Of a stretch of DNA of 64,000 bases, positions 1 through 8,221 are shown piece by piece. Below the pieces are notes generated by a model. That model made no database searches. It saw only the letters and a list, made by a program, of their open reading frames with translations, and had not been told where the DNA came from. The DNA lies in contig UEHQ01000030.1 in NCBI GenBank assembly GCA_900489925.1, positions 1 to 64,000 of the forward strand, read 5' to 3'. This DNA comes from Hyphomicrobiales bacterium. GTDB lineage: Bacteria > Pseudomonadota > Alphaproteobacteria > Rhizobiales > Rhizobiaceae. The translations under genes were made by a program, and so were the position numbers. Position 1 is the first letter of the stretch, and every line of letters begins with the position of its first letter.

Positions 1-157
1 GCGGGCGCCGAGGCCGATCATCACGCCGATGGCGGTCTGGTCGTTGACGCACATGAATGCCGTCGAACAGCTTTTCATGCGCGATACGCTGCCGACGGCA
101 TTCATGTGCGTCAACGACCAGACCGCCATCGGCGTGATGATCGGCCTCGGCGCCCGC
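1..157. repeat. Perfect 64-bp inverted repeat at the window edge
   Basis: Bases 1-64 are the exact reverse complement of bases 94-157, separated by a 29-base loop (65-93). The right arm is ordinary LacI-family coding sequence (it encodes the FMCVNDQTAIG stretch). The left arm is therefore an antisense copy of that coding sequence and does not encode any recognisable part of the protein. The repeat reaches base 1, so it may extend outside the window. An exact antisense copy of coding DNA at a sequence edge is typical of a fold-back chimera or contig-end artefact, though a real inverted duplication cannot be excluded. Confidence 0.95.
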
Positions 158-400
158 GGCTATGACATTCCCCGCGACTTCTCCGTCACCGGTTTCGACG
201 ACGTGCCGCAAGCCGTCTTCATGTCGCCACCGCTGACGACGATCCGCCAGCCTCGGACAGCCATCGGCAAGCAGGCGATGGCCCTGCTGCTGGAACTCCT
301 GTCGGACGGACGGCCAACAGAGACCGAAATCCTGCTGCGCCCGGATCTCGTGGTCCGCAACTCCGTTTCGGCGCCGTCGCGCAAATGGGCGAAGCGTTGA
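59..400 (+). CDS. LacI-family transcriptional regulator, C-terminal fragment
   Basis: This is the C-terminal third of a LacI/GalR-type regulator, the sugar-binding part that resembles periplasmic binding proteins. Visible family marks are the PTAFMCVNDQTAIG segment, the following SVTGFDD motif, and the usual PPLTTIRQP segment before the final helix. The N-terminal helix-turn-helix and most of the effector domain are missing because the window starts inside the gene. Recognisable coding starts at about base 59. Upstream codons in the same frame (open to base 2) come from the inverted copy and have no family similarity. The stop is TGA at 398-400. The effector is unknown. Confidence 0.85.
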   Translation, partial: AVEQLFMRDTLPTAFMCVNDQTAIGVMIGLGARGYDIPRDFSVTGFDDVPQAVFMSPPLTTIRQPRTAIGKQAMALLLELLSDGRPTETEILLRPDLVVRNSVSAPSRKWAKR

Positions 401-441
401 GTTCTGACGCCATGGCCCAACCGCAATCGGAGGGGCTGGAT

Positions 442-873
442 TTGAAGATACACCCGGCATCGCCTGGAGAGCGCTCGTGCGGAAACTGCACCCTGTGTTG
501 CCGGCTGCCGGATATCGAAGAACTGTCGAAGCCGGCAAACACGTTGTGTGTAAACTGCGTCGCCGGACATGGCTGCGCGATCTACGACGACCGGCCGAAG
601 CTTTGCCGAGATTTCCTTTGCCTCTGGATGACGGACGCCAGCCTTGGCCCTGAATGGGAGCCGTCAACGGCAAACATGATGGTGTATGGCCAAGGCCAGC
701 AGACGACCGTTCTCGTCGATCCCGCTCACTCCTCGGCGTGGAAAGAGGAACCATATCAGGCGCAGCTCCGCCAATGGGCAATCGATGCCGAACAGGGCGG
801 TGGCTACGTCATCGTCTTCGTCGGTGATGACGTTTTCAAGATCGACCCAACAAGATCCGCCACCGCGTATTGA
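442..873 (+). CDS. YkgJ-like cysteine-cluster protein
   Basis: A small cytosolic protein of about 143 residues with a dense cysteine cluster near the N-terminus: CGNCTLCC, then CVNC, GCAIYDDRPKLC and a further Cys after RDF. This arrangement matches the YkgJ-type zinc or iron-sulfur cluster family, whose function is poorly known. I chose TTG 442 because GGAGGGG (429-435) lies six bases upstream and the protein then starts just before the conserved PGERSCGNC. In-frame ATGs at 385 and 412 lack a comparable ribosome site, and 385 would overlap the preceding gene. The rest of the chain shows no other motif I recognise. Confidence 0.8.
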   Translation: MKIHPASPGERSCGNCTLCCRLPDIEELSKPANTLCVNCVAGHGCAIYDDRPKLCRDFLCLWMTDASLGPEWEPSTANMMVYGQGQQTTVLVDPAHSSAWKEEPYQAQLRQWAIDAEQGGGYVIVFVGDDVFKIDPTRSATAY

Positions 874-950
874 TTGCGCCTCGCGCCGACGGTTTGACAT
901 CGGACGCCGCGACAGCAATCAATACGCGAAAAGCGTTGGAGATCTGCACT

Positions 951-1667
951 GTGTGGGAACTGACCCAAAATCTGGCCGGCGTACTTCTGATTGCGCCTCG
1001 GCTGCTGGTTGCTGTCGTGCTCGGCTCGCTGGTCGGCATCGAGCGCCAATGGCGGCAACGGCATACGGGACTGACGACGCACGCGCTCGTCGCCCTGGGT
1101 GCGGCCATCTACACCTCTTTGCCTGCCCTGCTTCACGACATTCCTGACGTCAGAATGGGCGGACAGGTCGTCACCGGCATCGGCTTCCTCGGAGCCGGCC
1201 TGATTATGCGGGATGGCACCAATGTGCGCGGGCTGAGCACCGCCGCAACGGTCTGGGCGACCGGCGCCATAGGCGTGCTCGCCGGCTACGCCATGCTGCT
1301 TGAAGCGATCGAGGCGACGATCCTGATCATTGCGATCAACATCGGCCTCCCCCGTCTGGCGGTCTATATCAGCGCCCTGGCGCCGTCACACGAGGCGATC
1401 GAGCGCTTCTACGTCATCGAACTGAAATGCGCCGCCCATGACGAAGCCAAGGTACGCACGCAGCTTCTGCAGGCGCTGACCGCCAGCAAGCTCCGCCTCC
1501 ATTCCATGGAAAGCCATGCGATCGAGGATGCCAGCACCGCCGAGGTGAAAGCCGTGGTCTTCAGCGTGCGCGAAGAGGACAAGCTGATCGAGCAGGCGAT
1601 CGGCCAGCTCAGCCTCGCGCCACATGTCTTCTCCAGCAGCTGGACTTCTACCGGCCCGCCGGAATAA
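951..1667 (+). CDS. MgtC/SapB family membrane protein
   Basis: About 238 residues. The first half holds four to five hydrophobic segments with the family signature LVGIERQWR after the first helix and the GIGFLGAGLIMRDG motif in the middle, typical of MgtC/SapB. The hydrophilic C-terminal third (from about residue 150) resembles the ACT-like domain seen in this family. MgtC proteins are inner-membrane modulators linked to Mg2+ limitation and F-type ATPase regulation, but the exact role of this one is inferred. GTG 951 is preferred (GGAG at 938-941, nine bases upstream). An upstream ATG at 870 would add a non-conserved hydrophilic leader and overlap the previous gene. Confidence 0.88.
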   Translation: MWELTQNLAGVLLIAPRLLVAVVLGSLVGIERQWRQRHTGLTTHALVALGAAIYTSLPALLHDIPDVRMGGQVVTGIGFLGAGLIMRDGTNVRGLSTAATVWATGAIGVLAGYAMLLEAIEATILIIAINIGLPRLAVYISALAPSHEAIERFYVIELKCAAHDEAKVRTQLLQALTASKLRLHSMESHAIEDASTAEVKAVVFSVREEDKLIEQAIGQLSLAPHVFSSSWTSTGPPE

Positions 1668-1749
1668 TCGGTCAAGTGGCAGTGTTGCCCGACGCCATTG
1701 CCGCGGTCATGATGGCGGCGATTCCACATCGGATAATGCGGGATGGCTG

Positions 1750-2499
1750 ATGCGTATCTTTCTCGTTCGCCATGGCGAATCCCTCGGCAACCTCAACGAA
1801 CAGGCGTACGGCCAATTCGGCGACCACAATGTTCCCTTGACCCAATGGGGCCATCGCCAGGCGCTGGACGCCGGCCGTGCCATCGCCTCGCATCTGGCCG
1901 CAGCACCAGACATCGGCTCCGTGAGGTTGAGCATCTGGTACTCGCCGTTTCTGCGCACCCGACAAAGCAAGGACGCGCTTCTCGAAGCACTCCCGTCCGA
2001 ATTCGTCGGCGATATCAGGGAAGACTACCTGCTGCGGGAACAGGATTTCGGCCTGTTCACCGAGATCTATGACCACGCCGAACAGAAGCAGAAATTTCCC
2101 GACGAATTCGAGAAATGGGCAAGGCTGCGCAACAATAGCGGCAAGTTCTACGCCCGGCCGCCGGATGGTGAGAGCCGTGCCGATGTGGCGCAGCGCGTTC
2201 GCCTGTTCCTGCAAACGCTCGCGCAGGACATCGATTTCGGCAACGACAATATCGTCATCGTCGGCCACGGCGTGACCAACAGGGCGTTCGAAATGAACTT
2301 CCTGCATCGCTCAGTCGACTGGTTCGAACGCTCCGACAACCCGGCCAATGCCGACGTCACTCTCATCGAAGGCACGCGAACGGACGGCTTTACCTCAACG
2401 CTTCTCCACCACGCTGCCGATCGCCAGCCGGGGCAGGACGCCGAGTTGCGGGACGCGTATGGGGCGGAGGTGACACTTGCTACCCCACCTCGGCGCTGA
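1750..2499 (+). CDS. Histidine phosphatase family protein
   Basis: A 249-residue phosphoglycerate-mutase-like phosphatase. The N-terminus reads MRIFLVRHGES, giving the phospho-accepting RHG triad at residues 7-9. The second catalytic histidine is in IVIVGHGVTN. The family transfers phosphate through the first His. The substrate cannot be told from sequence. ATG 1750 is chosen because the beta-strand/RHG core begins immediately and GGGA lies about six bases upstream. A longer reading from 1624 adds an Arg-rich non-conserved leader. It ends 66 bases before the convergent xylA, with a terminator hairpin between them. Confidence 0.9.
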   Translation: MRIFLVRHGESLGNLNEQAYGQFGDHNVPLTQWGHRQALDAGRAIASHLAAAPDIGSVRLSIWYSPFLRTRQSKDALLEALPSEFVGDIREDYLLREQDFGLFTEIYDHAEQKQKFPDEFEKWARLRNNSGKFYARPPDGESRADVAQRVRLFLQTLAQDIDFGNDNIVIVGHGVTNRAFEMNFLHRSVDWFERSDNPANADVTLIEGTRTDGFTSTLLHHAADRQPGQDAELRDAYGAEVTLATPPRR

Positions 2500-2509
2500 C
2501 GCGACCAGC

Positions 2510-2541
2510 AAAAAAGGCCGGGAAACCTTCGTTCCCCGGCC
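2510..2541 (-). terminator. Intrinsic terminator downstream of xylA
   Basis: Read on the minus strand, a stem of GGCCGGGGAA (2541-2532) pairs with TTCCCGGCC (2524-2516) and is followed by a run of six T (2515-2510). It sits between the convergent phosphatase and xylA and fits termination of the xyl transcript. Confidence 0.8.
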
Positions 2542-2565
2542 CTCTCCTCCACAATCAACCGCCGA

Positions 2566-3876
2566 TCAGACGTAACGGTTGACGATGTTTTCGAGCAGTT
2601 CCTGCTTGCCGGACTTCGGCTGCGGGTTGATGTCCTTGGCCTCGACCCACTCGGCGATCTGCTCGAGCGAGTATTCGCCGCGGGCGAGCTTCTGGCCTTC
2701 GGCCGAATCCCAGCCGGCATAGCGAGCGTCGAGCGGGCCGGACAGAGCCTTGTCCTCGATCATCTTGGCCGCAGCCTTGAGACCGCGGGCGCAGGCATCC
2801 ATGCCGCCGATATGGCCGATCAGCAGATCTTCCGCATCGAGCGACTGGCGGCGCAGCTTGGCGTCGAAGTTGGTGCCGCCGGTGGTGAAACCGCCGCCCT
2901 GCAGAACCTGGTAGTAGGCGAGTGCCATTTCAGGAACGTTGTTCGGGAACTGGTCGGTATCCCAGCCGGACTGGTAATCGTTGCGGTTCATGTCGATCGA
3001 GCCGAAGATGCCGAGCGCGTTGGCAAGAGCCAGTTCGTGCTCGAAGGAGTGGCCGGCGAGGATCGCATGGCCCTGCTCGATGTTGACCTTCACTTCGTTT
3101 TCGAGGCCGTGGTTCTTGAGGAAGCCGTAGACGGTCGCGACGTCGTAGTCGTACTGGTGCTTGGTCGGCTCTTGCGGCTTCGGCTCGATAAGGATCGTGC
3201 CCTTGAAGCCGATCTTGTGCTTGTACTCGACGACGAGGTTGAGGAAGCGGCCGAGATGGTCGAGTTCCTTCTTCAGGTCGGTGTTGAGCAGGGTTTCATA
3301 GCCTTCGCGGCCGCCCCAGAGAACGTAGTTGGCGCCGCCGAGCTTCATCGTGGCGTCCATGCAGGTCTTAACCGTCGCAGCCGAGTAGGCGAAAACATCG
3401 GGATCCGGGTTGGTAGCGGCACCCGACATGAAGCGGCGGTTGGAGAACAGGTTCGCCGTGCCCCAGAGCAGCTTGGTTCCGGTCGCGGCCTGCTTCTCGG
3501 CGAAGTAGTCGACGATTTCGTTCAGGTTCTTGGTGTTTTCGGCGAAGTTCTTGCCTTCCGGGCGCACGTCGGCGTCGTGGAAGCAGTAGAACGGTGCGTC
3601 GAGGATATCAAAGAGTTCGAACGCGACGTCGGCCTTCAGCTTGGCTGCCTTCATCGAGTCTTCGAACCAGGGGCGCAGGAAGGTGCGCCCGCCGAAGGGA
3701 TCGCCACCCTCCCAGGCAAACGTGTGCCAGTAGGCAACGGCAAAGCGCAGATGGTCTTCCAGGCGCTTGCCGAGAACGACTTCGTCCTTGTTGTAGTGGC
3801 GGAAGGCGAGCGGATTGGTGCTCTCTGGGCCCTCATACTTGATCTTCTGGATGTCGCCGAAGAATCCGGTGCTCAT
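2566..3876 (-). CDS. xylA: Xylose isomerase
   Basis: A 436-residue xylose isomerase, the usual length for group II enzymes, converting D-xylose to D-xylulose in the cytosol. Seen in sequence: the catalytic FHDADVRPEG segment, the WGGREGYE motif, the metal-ligand region IEPKPQEPTKHQYDYD, and the SIDMNRND and GWDTDQFP metal-binding segments. ATG 3876 is preceded by GAGGAG. A longer open frame upstream is non-homologous. The gene lies 37 bases downstream of xylB on the same strand, and a LacI-type regulator precedes both, so the three form a xylose operon. A terminator follows at 2510-2541. Confidence 0.97.
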   Translation of the reverse strand: MSTGFFGDIQKIKYEGPESTNPLAFRHYNKDEVVLGKRLEDHLRFAVAYWHTFAWEGGDPFGGRTFLRPWFEDSMKAAKLKADVAFELFDILDAPFYCFHDADVRPEGKNFAENTKNLNEIVDYFAEKQAATGTKLLWGTANLFSNRRFMSGAATNPDPDVFAYSAATVKTCMDATMKLGGANYVLWGGREGYETLLNTDLKKELDHLGRFLNLVVEYKHKIGFKGTILIEPKPQEPTKHQYDYDVATVYGFLKNHGLENEVKVNIEQGHAILAGHSFEHELALANALGIFGSIDMNRNDYQSGWDTDQFPNNVPEMALAYYQVLQGGGFTTGGTNFDAKLRRQSLDAEDLLIGHIGGMDACARGLKAAAKMIEDKALSGPLDARYAGWDSAEGQKLARGEYSLEQIAEWVEAKDINPQPKSGKQELLENIVNRYV

Positions 3877-3913
3877 CTCGTGTCTCCTCAGGTTTCGGAT
3901 TGTCGTTTGTGGT

Positions 3914-5368
3914 TCAGTGCTGCAGCGATTTGATCGCCGGGTAGAGAGCGCGATAGCGCTTGTAGGCATCCTCGTAGGCGCCGGAGAGCGCCGCGACAGG
4001 TTCGATCGTGCCCGCCGTCTTCGGCGGCGTGCAGACCGCAACCGGATCAGCGCCGGTCGCTGCGATCAGGCCGAGACGCGCCGCGCCGAATGCCGCGCCG
4101 AAGTCGCCATCGGCGGGCAGGTCGACGGGAACACCGAGCGCCGTTGCGATCGAGGCCAGCCAGTAGCGTGAGCGCGAGCCGCCGCCGATCGCCGTGACGC
4201 GGGAAATATCCGTGCCCGCAGAGCGCAGCGCTTCGAGATTGTCGCGGATGGCGAAGGACACGCCTTCGAGAACCGCCTGGGTCAGCACCACACGGCTGCT
4301 CTCATGCTCGAGGCCGATGAACGCACCGCGAATGACGGCATCGTTGTGCGGCGTGCGCTCGCCGGAGAGATAGGGAAGGAAGGTGACGCCTGACGGAGCC
4401 TTCAGCGTCTCGCCGAGTTCAGTCGTCAGGTCCGCAGCCGACTTTCCAGTCACGCTGGAGTGCCAGTTCAGCGCGTCCGTCGCCGAAAGGATGACGCCCA
4501 TCTGATGCCAGGTGTTGGGCAGCGCGTGGCAGAAGGCGTGTACGGCGCTTTCAGGCTTCGGCAGATAGGCGGCATTGGCCGCAAAAAGAACGCCCGAGGT
4601 GCCGAGCGACACGAAGGCCGCGCCGTCGCTGACCGTGCCCATGCCGCAAGCCGAAGCCGCGTTGTCGCCGGCGCCGCCGGCAACGACGACGCTTCCCGTG
4701 ATGCCCCACTGACCGGCCAGCTCGCCACGCAGCTTGCCGCCCTGCTCCGTGCCTTCGATCAGGCGAGGCATCTGCTTTTCATCAAGACCGGTTGCCGCGA
4801 GCAGCTCGGACGACCAGGCGCGCTTGCCCGTATCCAGCCAGGAGGTGCCGGCCGAATCCGACATCTCGGAGATGTGCTCGCCGGTCAGCCAGAGGCGCAG
4901 GTAATCCTTCGGCAGCAGTACCTTGGCGACCTTGGCAAAGATTGCAGGCTCATGCTTGGCAACCCAGGCAAGTTTCGGCGCGGTAAAGCCGGGGAAAACG
5001 ATATTGCCGGTCAGCTTGCGGAAGCGTGGATCGGAATCCAGCGCAGCCGCTTCGACGTAGGAGCGCGTATCGTTCCAGAGAATGCAAGGGCGCAGAACCT
5101 TGTCGTCGGCATCGAGAAGCGTCGCGCCATGCATCTGGCCGGAGAGGCCGATGCCCTTCACCGCGGCGAGCTCTTTCGGGTGTTTTGCCTTCAGCCCGGC
5201 AACGGCCTCTTCGGTCGCGCGAATCCAGTGCGAGGGCTCCTGCTCCGACCAGCCGGAATGCGGGCGCGAGACGTCGAGCGAACCATTGGCCGAGCCGATG
5301 ATCTTCTGATCGCCGTCGATCAGCATGGCTTTGACGCCGGAGGTTCCGAGATCGAGACCCAGATACAT
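3914..5368 (-). CDS. xylB: Xylulokinase
   Basis: A 484-residue FGGY-family kinase that phosphorylates D-xylulose to xylulose 5-phosphate, the step after XylA. The N-terminal MYLGLDLGTSGVKAMLID phosphate-binding strand-loop, the SGQMHGATLLD segment and the C-terminal ATP-binding GGGSRSRYW region are all present and intact. AGGGAG precedes ATG 5368. The gene is 18 bases after the LacI-type regulator and 37 bases before xylA, so it is almost certainly co-transcribed with both. Chain length and motifs match typical rhizobial XylB. Confidence 0.95.
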   Translation of the reverse strand: MYLGLDLGTSGVKAMLIDGDQKIIGSANGSLDVSRPHSGWSEQEPSHWIRATEEAVAGLKAKHPKELAAVKGIGLSGQMHGATLLDADDKVLRPCILWNDTRSYVEAAALDSDPRFRKLTGNIVFPGFTAPKLAWVAKHEPAIFAKVAKVLLPKDYLRLWLTGEHISEMSDSAGTSWLDTGKRAWSSELLAATGLDEKQMPRLIEGTEQGGKLRGELAGQWGITGSVVVAGGAGDNAASACGMGTVSDGAAFVSLGTSGVLFAANAAYLPKPESAVHAFCHALPNTWHQMGVILSATDALNWHSSVTGKSAADLTTELGETLKAPSGVTFLPYLSGERTPHNDAVIRGAFIGLEHESSRVVLTQAVLEGVSFAIRDNLEALRSAGTDISRVTAIGGGSRSRYWLASIATALGVPVDLPADGDFGAAFGAARLGLIAATGADPVAVCTPPKTAGTIEPVAALSGAYEDAYKRYRALYPAIKSLQH

Positions 5369-5386
5369 GTGTTTCTCCCTTTGCCG

Positions 5387-6412
5387 TTACGGCAGATTGT
5401 CTTTCAGGAATATGTCGAGGCGGATGCGCTCCTGGGCCTCGATGACGGCGAGCCCGTCCGCCTTCGCCTTGAGGACGCGGATGGCACTGCGCACTTCATG
5501 GCCCGCATCCTGGTTCAGGATTGCGTCAATGGTTCCGTCGAGCAGCGCAGCGCGCGTATGGGTCGTCAGCTCATGGGCGATGACCGTCAGCGACCGATCC
5601 ACCGCCTTTTCTTTCAACGCCCGGATCAGACCGCGATTACCGGCACCGAGGCTGTAAACCCCGATGATACCGCTTTTCTTCGACAGCGCGTCCGCCACCA
5701 GCATATGCGCCATTTCGGGGTCGTCGCGACCTTCGATGACAGGCAGGATGGAAAGTGATGGAAACTCCGCCGCCATGACGGCCGCAAAACCCTCGAGGCG
5801 CTCACGATGGTCGCGCACCAGCATCGAGCCCGCGAGCACGGCGATCTCGCCCGTGGCGCCGCCGAGAAAACGCCCGAGCAGTCGAGCAGCCGTACGTCCG
5901 GCCGCGATGTTGTCGACGCCGGCATAGTGGTGGCGCTGCGAGCCGGTGAGATCGGAAACCAGCGTCACGACAGGAATGCCGTCCTGCACCAGACGGTCGA
6001 CGGCATCGCGCACCTCCGGCGCATCGGTCGCAACAAGCGCAATCCCCGAAGGCCGTTCGTCGCCAAGCTCATTGAGGATCTGGACCAGCGCGCCCGGATC
6101 GAACGCCGGCACTTCGATGGTCCGGATATTCGTTCGCTCCACCGACGAGCGCGCAACGGCGGCACGCACCTCGTCGTTCAGGCCATGCATGAAGGAATTG
6201 TCGCTGGCAGGCAGGATGAAGACGAATGAGTACGTACGGCCCTTCGCGAGGTTGGCGGCAGCGACATCTCTGATGTAGCCAATCTCGCGGATCGCGTTCT
6301 CGACCTTCTCCCGCGTCACCTTGCGCACACCAGGACGCTGGTTCAGCACCCGGTCTACGGTCGCAAGGCTGACGCCCGCGGCAGCGGCAATATCGTGAAC
6401 TGTGGGCCTCAT
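5387..6412 (-). CDS. LacI-family regulator of the xylose operon
   Basis: A 341-residue LacI/GalR-type regulator. The N-terminus VHDIAAAAGVSLATVDRVLN is a classical helix-turn-helix with hinge helix (about residues 4-60), followed by a periplasmic-binding-protein-like effector domain (TYSFVFILPASDNSF, HYAGVDN, GVYSLGAGN). ATG 6412 is chosen because AGGAGGA lies just upstream and the HTH begins three residues later. An upstream in-frame ATG at 6475 would add 21 residues with no family match. It is the first gene of the lacI-xylB-xylA cluster, and a near-perfect palindrome at 6444-6463 is the likely operator. Xylose or a related pentose as effector is inferred from position. Confidence 0.92.
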   Translation of the reverse strand: MRPTVHDIAAAAGVSLATVDRVLNQRPGVRKVTREKVENAIREIGYIRDVAAANLAKGRTYSFVFILPASDNSFMHGLNDEVRAAVARSSVERTNIRTIEVPAFDPGALVQILNELGDERPSGIALVATDAPEVRDAVDRLVQDGIPVVTLVSDLTGSQRHHYAGVDNIAAGRTAARLLGRFLGGATGEIAVLAGSMLVRDHRERLEGFAAVMAAEFPSLSILPVIEGRDDPEMAHMLVADALSKKSGIIGVYSLGAGNRGLIRALKEKAVDRSLTVIAHELTTHTRAALLDGTIDAILNQDAGHEVRSAIRVLKAKADGLAVIEAQERIRLDIFLKDNLP

Positions 6413-6443
6413 CACTCCTCCTGACGAGACCTTTAGCTCCAAA

Positions 6444-6463
6444 TTTGATGTACGTAAATCAAA
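6444..6463. promoter_or_regulatory. Candidate LacI-type operator upstream of the xyl cluster
   Basis: TTTGATGTAC at 6444-6453 is followed directly by GTAAATCAAA at 6454-6463, a 20-bp inverted repeat with one mismatch and a central CG. This is the symmetry expected for LacI/GalR operators. It lies 32 bases upstream of the regulator's start, which suggests autoregulation and control of the whole operon. Confidence 0.65.
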
Positions 6464-6546
6464 ATTTGCAAGCACGCCTTCTTATCGAAGATCCGCCGTC
6501 AGTTTCTTAACGAATGAAGCGCGATTTCCAGTGGAGAGAAAAGGCC

Positions 6547-6586
6547 AAAAACACCAACGCCAGCCTAGTGTCCCGGGCCGGCGTTG
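6547..6586 (-). terminator. Intrinsic terminator downstream of emrB
   Basis: On the minus strand an 11-bp stem (CAACGCCGGCC with GGCTGGCGTTG, one G-U pair) spans 6586-6555. A T-rich stretch including TTTTT at 6551-6547 follows. It lies 20 bases after the emrB stop. Confidence 0.7.
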
Positions 6587-6606
6587 TAAAAGTGATTATC
6601 GGATCG

Positions 6607-8199
6607 TCAGTGGCCTCCGCCACCCCCGCCGCCGCCTTGCGGCGCCGGCTTATCGATCAGCACGATGCCGACGATCATGGCGACAAAGAGCACGGTCAGC
6701 AGCATGAAGATGTCGGCGAACGACAGCACCATGGCCTGCTTCGTGACCATGCCGACCATCTGCTTGATCGCGACGGCCGCACCGTCCATGCCATAGGTAT
6801 CAAACTTCGACGTCATGTTCTTGATCTGATCGGTGACGATCGGGTTGCCCCAATCGAGACCTTCCCGAATACGCTGGTAGTGTACGTCCTGACGGTTTGT
6901 CAGCAGCGTGTTGATGACCGCCAGACCCACCGCCCCGCCGAGGTTACGGGTAAGGTTGAATAGACCCGAGGCGCCGCGCATGCGCGAAGGCGGCATGGTT
7001 CCAAGCGCGATGTTGTTGATCGGCACCATGCACATCATCAAACCGAAGCCGCGCAGGATCTGTGGAATGAAGAGTTCGTAGAAATCCCAATCCGTCGTCA
7101 CGCCGGTCATGATGTAAGTGCCTGCGGCGAAGCTCATAAAGCCGAACGCCATCATCAGCCGCAGGTCCATCTTCGCCGAAAGCTTGCCGGCGATCGGCGC
7201 GGTGAAGAACATCGCAAGACCGGACACGAACATCGTTTCCCCGATCATCAGCGAATCGTAGCCGCGGATACGACCGAGATAGAGTGGATAGATGTAGGTC
7301 AGGCCATACAGACCGATACCCATGACGAAGGAAAACAGCGAGCCGACGGCGAAGTTCCGGTTGCTGAATGCCCTGAGATCGACGACGGGGAAATCGACCT
7401 TGAAGGCGCGGTAGAAGAACACCACGCAGCCGATGGCCGAAGCCACGGCGCCGATCGTGATGTTCTGATCGTTGAACCAGTCGTTGGAGTTGCCTTCTTC
7501 CAGCACGTACTCAAGCGCGCCGAGGAAGACACCCATGGAGAGCAGACCCCACCAGTCGAACTTCTTGATCAGCGCAAACTCAGGCTTGTCGAAATCGATG
7601 AAGTTCCAGGTCACGATCGTGACGATGATACCGGGGATGATGTTGACCAGAAACAGCCAATGCCAGGAGAACGCATGGCTGAGATAGCCGCCGACCGTCG
7701 GACCGATGGTGGGCGCCAGCGTCGCAATCAGGCCGATGATCGGCGAAACGATGCTGCGCTTGGACGGCGGGAAGATGGTGAAGGCTGCGGCAAACACCGA
7801 GGGGATCATACCGCCGCCGATGAAGCCCTGAATGGCGCGGTAGACGATCATCTGGTCGATGTTCGTCGCCGTCGCGCAAAGCGCGCTCGCCAGTGTGAAG
7901 CCGGCGGCTGAGGCCGCGAACAGATATCGCGTCGAAACGATGCGCGCCAGCGTGCCCGACAGCGGAATCATGATGACTTCCGCGATCAGGTACGACGTCT
8001 GCACCCAGCCGATTTCGTCCGTACCGGCGCTCAGACCAGCCTGGATTTCCGCCAGCGAAGCCGACACGATCTGAATGTCGAGGATCGACATGAACATCCC
8101 AAGCACCATCGCGAAGAATGCGATGAGCTTGCGTGGATCCATGTGGTCCGTTGCGGCCGGGGTAGCCGGAACGGTTCCAACTGTTGCGCTCGCGGCCAT
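6607..8199 (-). CDS. emrB: EmrB-type multidrug efflux MFS transporter (DHA2, 14 TM)
   Basis: A 530-residue drug/H+ antiporter of the DHA2 branch of the major facilitator superfamily, in the inner membrane. The sequence opens with a short Ala/Thr-rich tail, then 14 hydrophobic segments. Motif-type features include MSILDIQIVSASL in TM1, QTSYLIAEVIMIPLSG, and YRAIQGFIGGGMIPSVF before the central loops. It starts 22 bases after emrA, with GAGG upstream of ATG 8199, so the two are co-transcribed. EmrB works with the EmrA periplasmic adaptor and an outer-membrane channel not present in this window. The C-terminus is unusual: PQG followed by a run of glycines and a final His. Confidence 0.94.
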   Translation of the reverse strand: MAASATVGTVPATPAATDHMDPRKLIAFFAMVLGMFMSILDIQIVSASLAEIQAGLSAGTDEIGWVQTSYLIAEVIMIPLSGTLARIVSTRYLFAASAAGFTLASALCATATNIDQMIVYRAIQGFIGGGMIPSVFAAAFTIFPPSKRSIVSPIIGLIATLAPTIGPTVGGYLSHAFSWHWLFLVNIIPGIIVTIVTWNFIDFDKPEFALIKKFDWWGLLSMGVFLGALEYVLEEGNSNDWFNDQNITIGAVASAIGCVVFFYRAFKVDFPVVDLRAFSNRNFAVGSLFSFVMGIGLYGLTYIYPLYLGRIRGYDSLMIGETMFVSGLAMFFTAPIAGKLSAKMDLRLMMAFGFMSFAAGTYIMTGVTTDWDFYELFIPQILRGFGLMMCMVPINNIALGTMPPSRMRGASGLFNLTRNLGGAVGLAVINTLLTNRQDVHYQRIREGLDWGNPIVTDQIKNMTSKFDTYGMDGAAVAIKQMVGMVTKQAMVLSFADIFMLLTVLFVAMIVGIVLIDKPAPQGGGGGGGGH

Positions 8200-8221
8200 G
8201 GGCCTACCTCGTCAGACGATA

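Noticed and set aside
2812..3933. Long plus-strand open frame antisense to xylA
   Set aside because: It is a mirror of a well-conserved gene in GC-rich DNA, has Val/Glu/Gly-biased composition and no family similarity.
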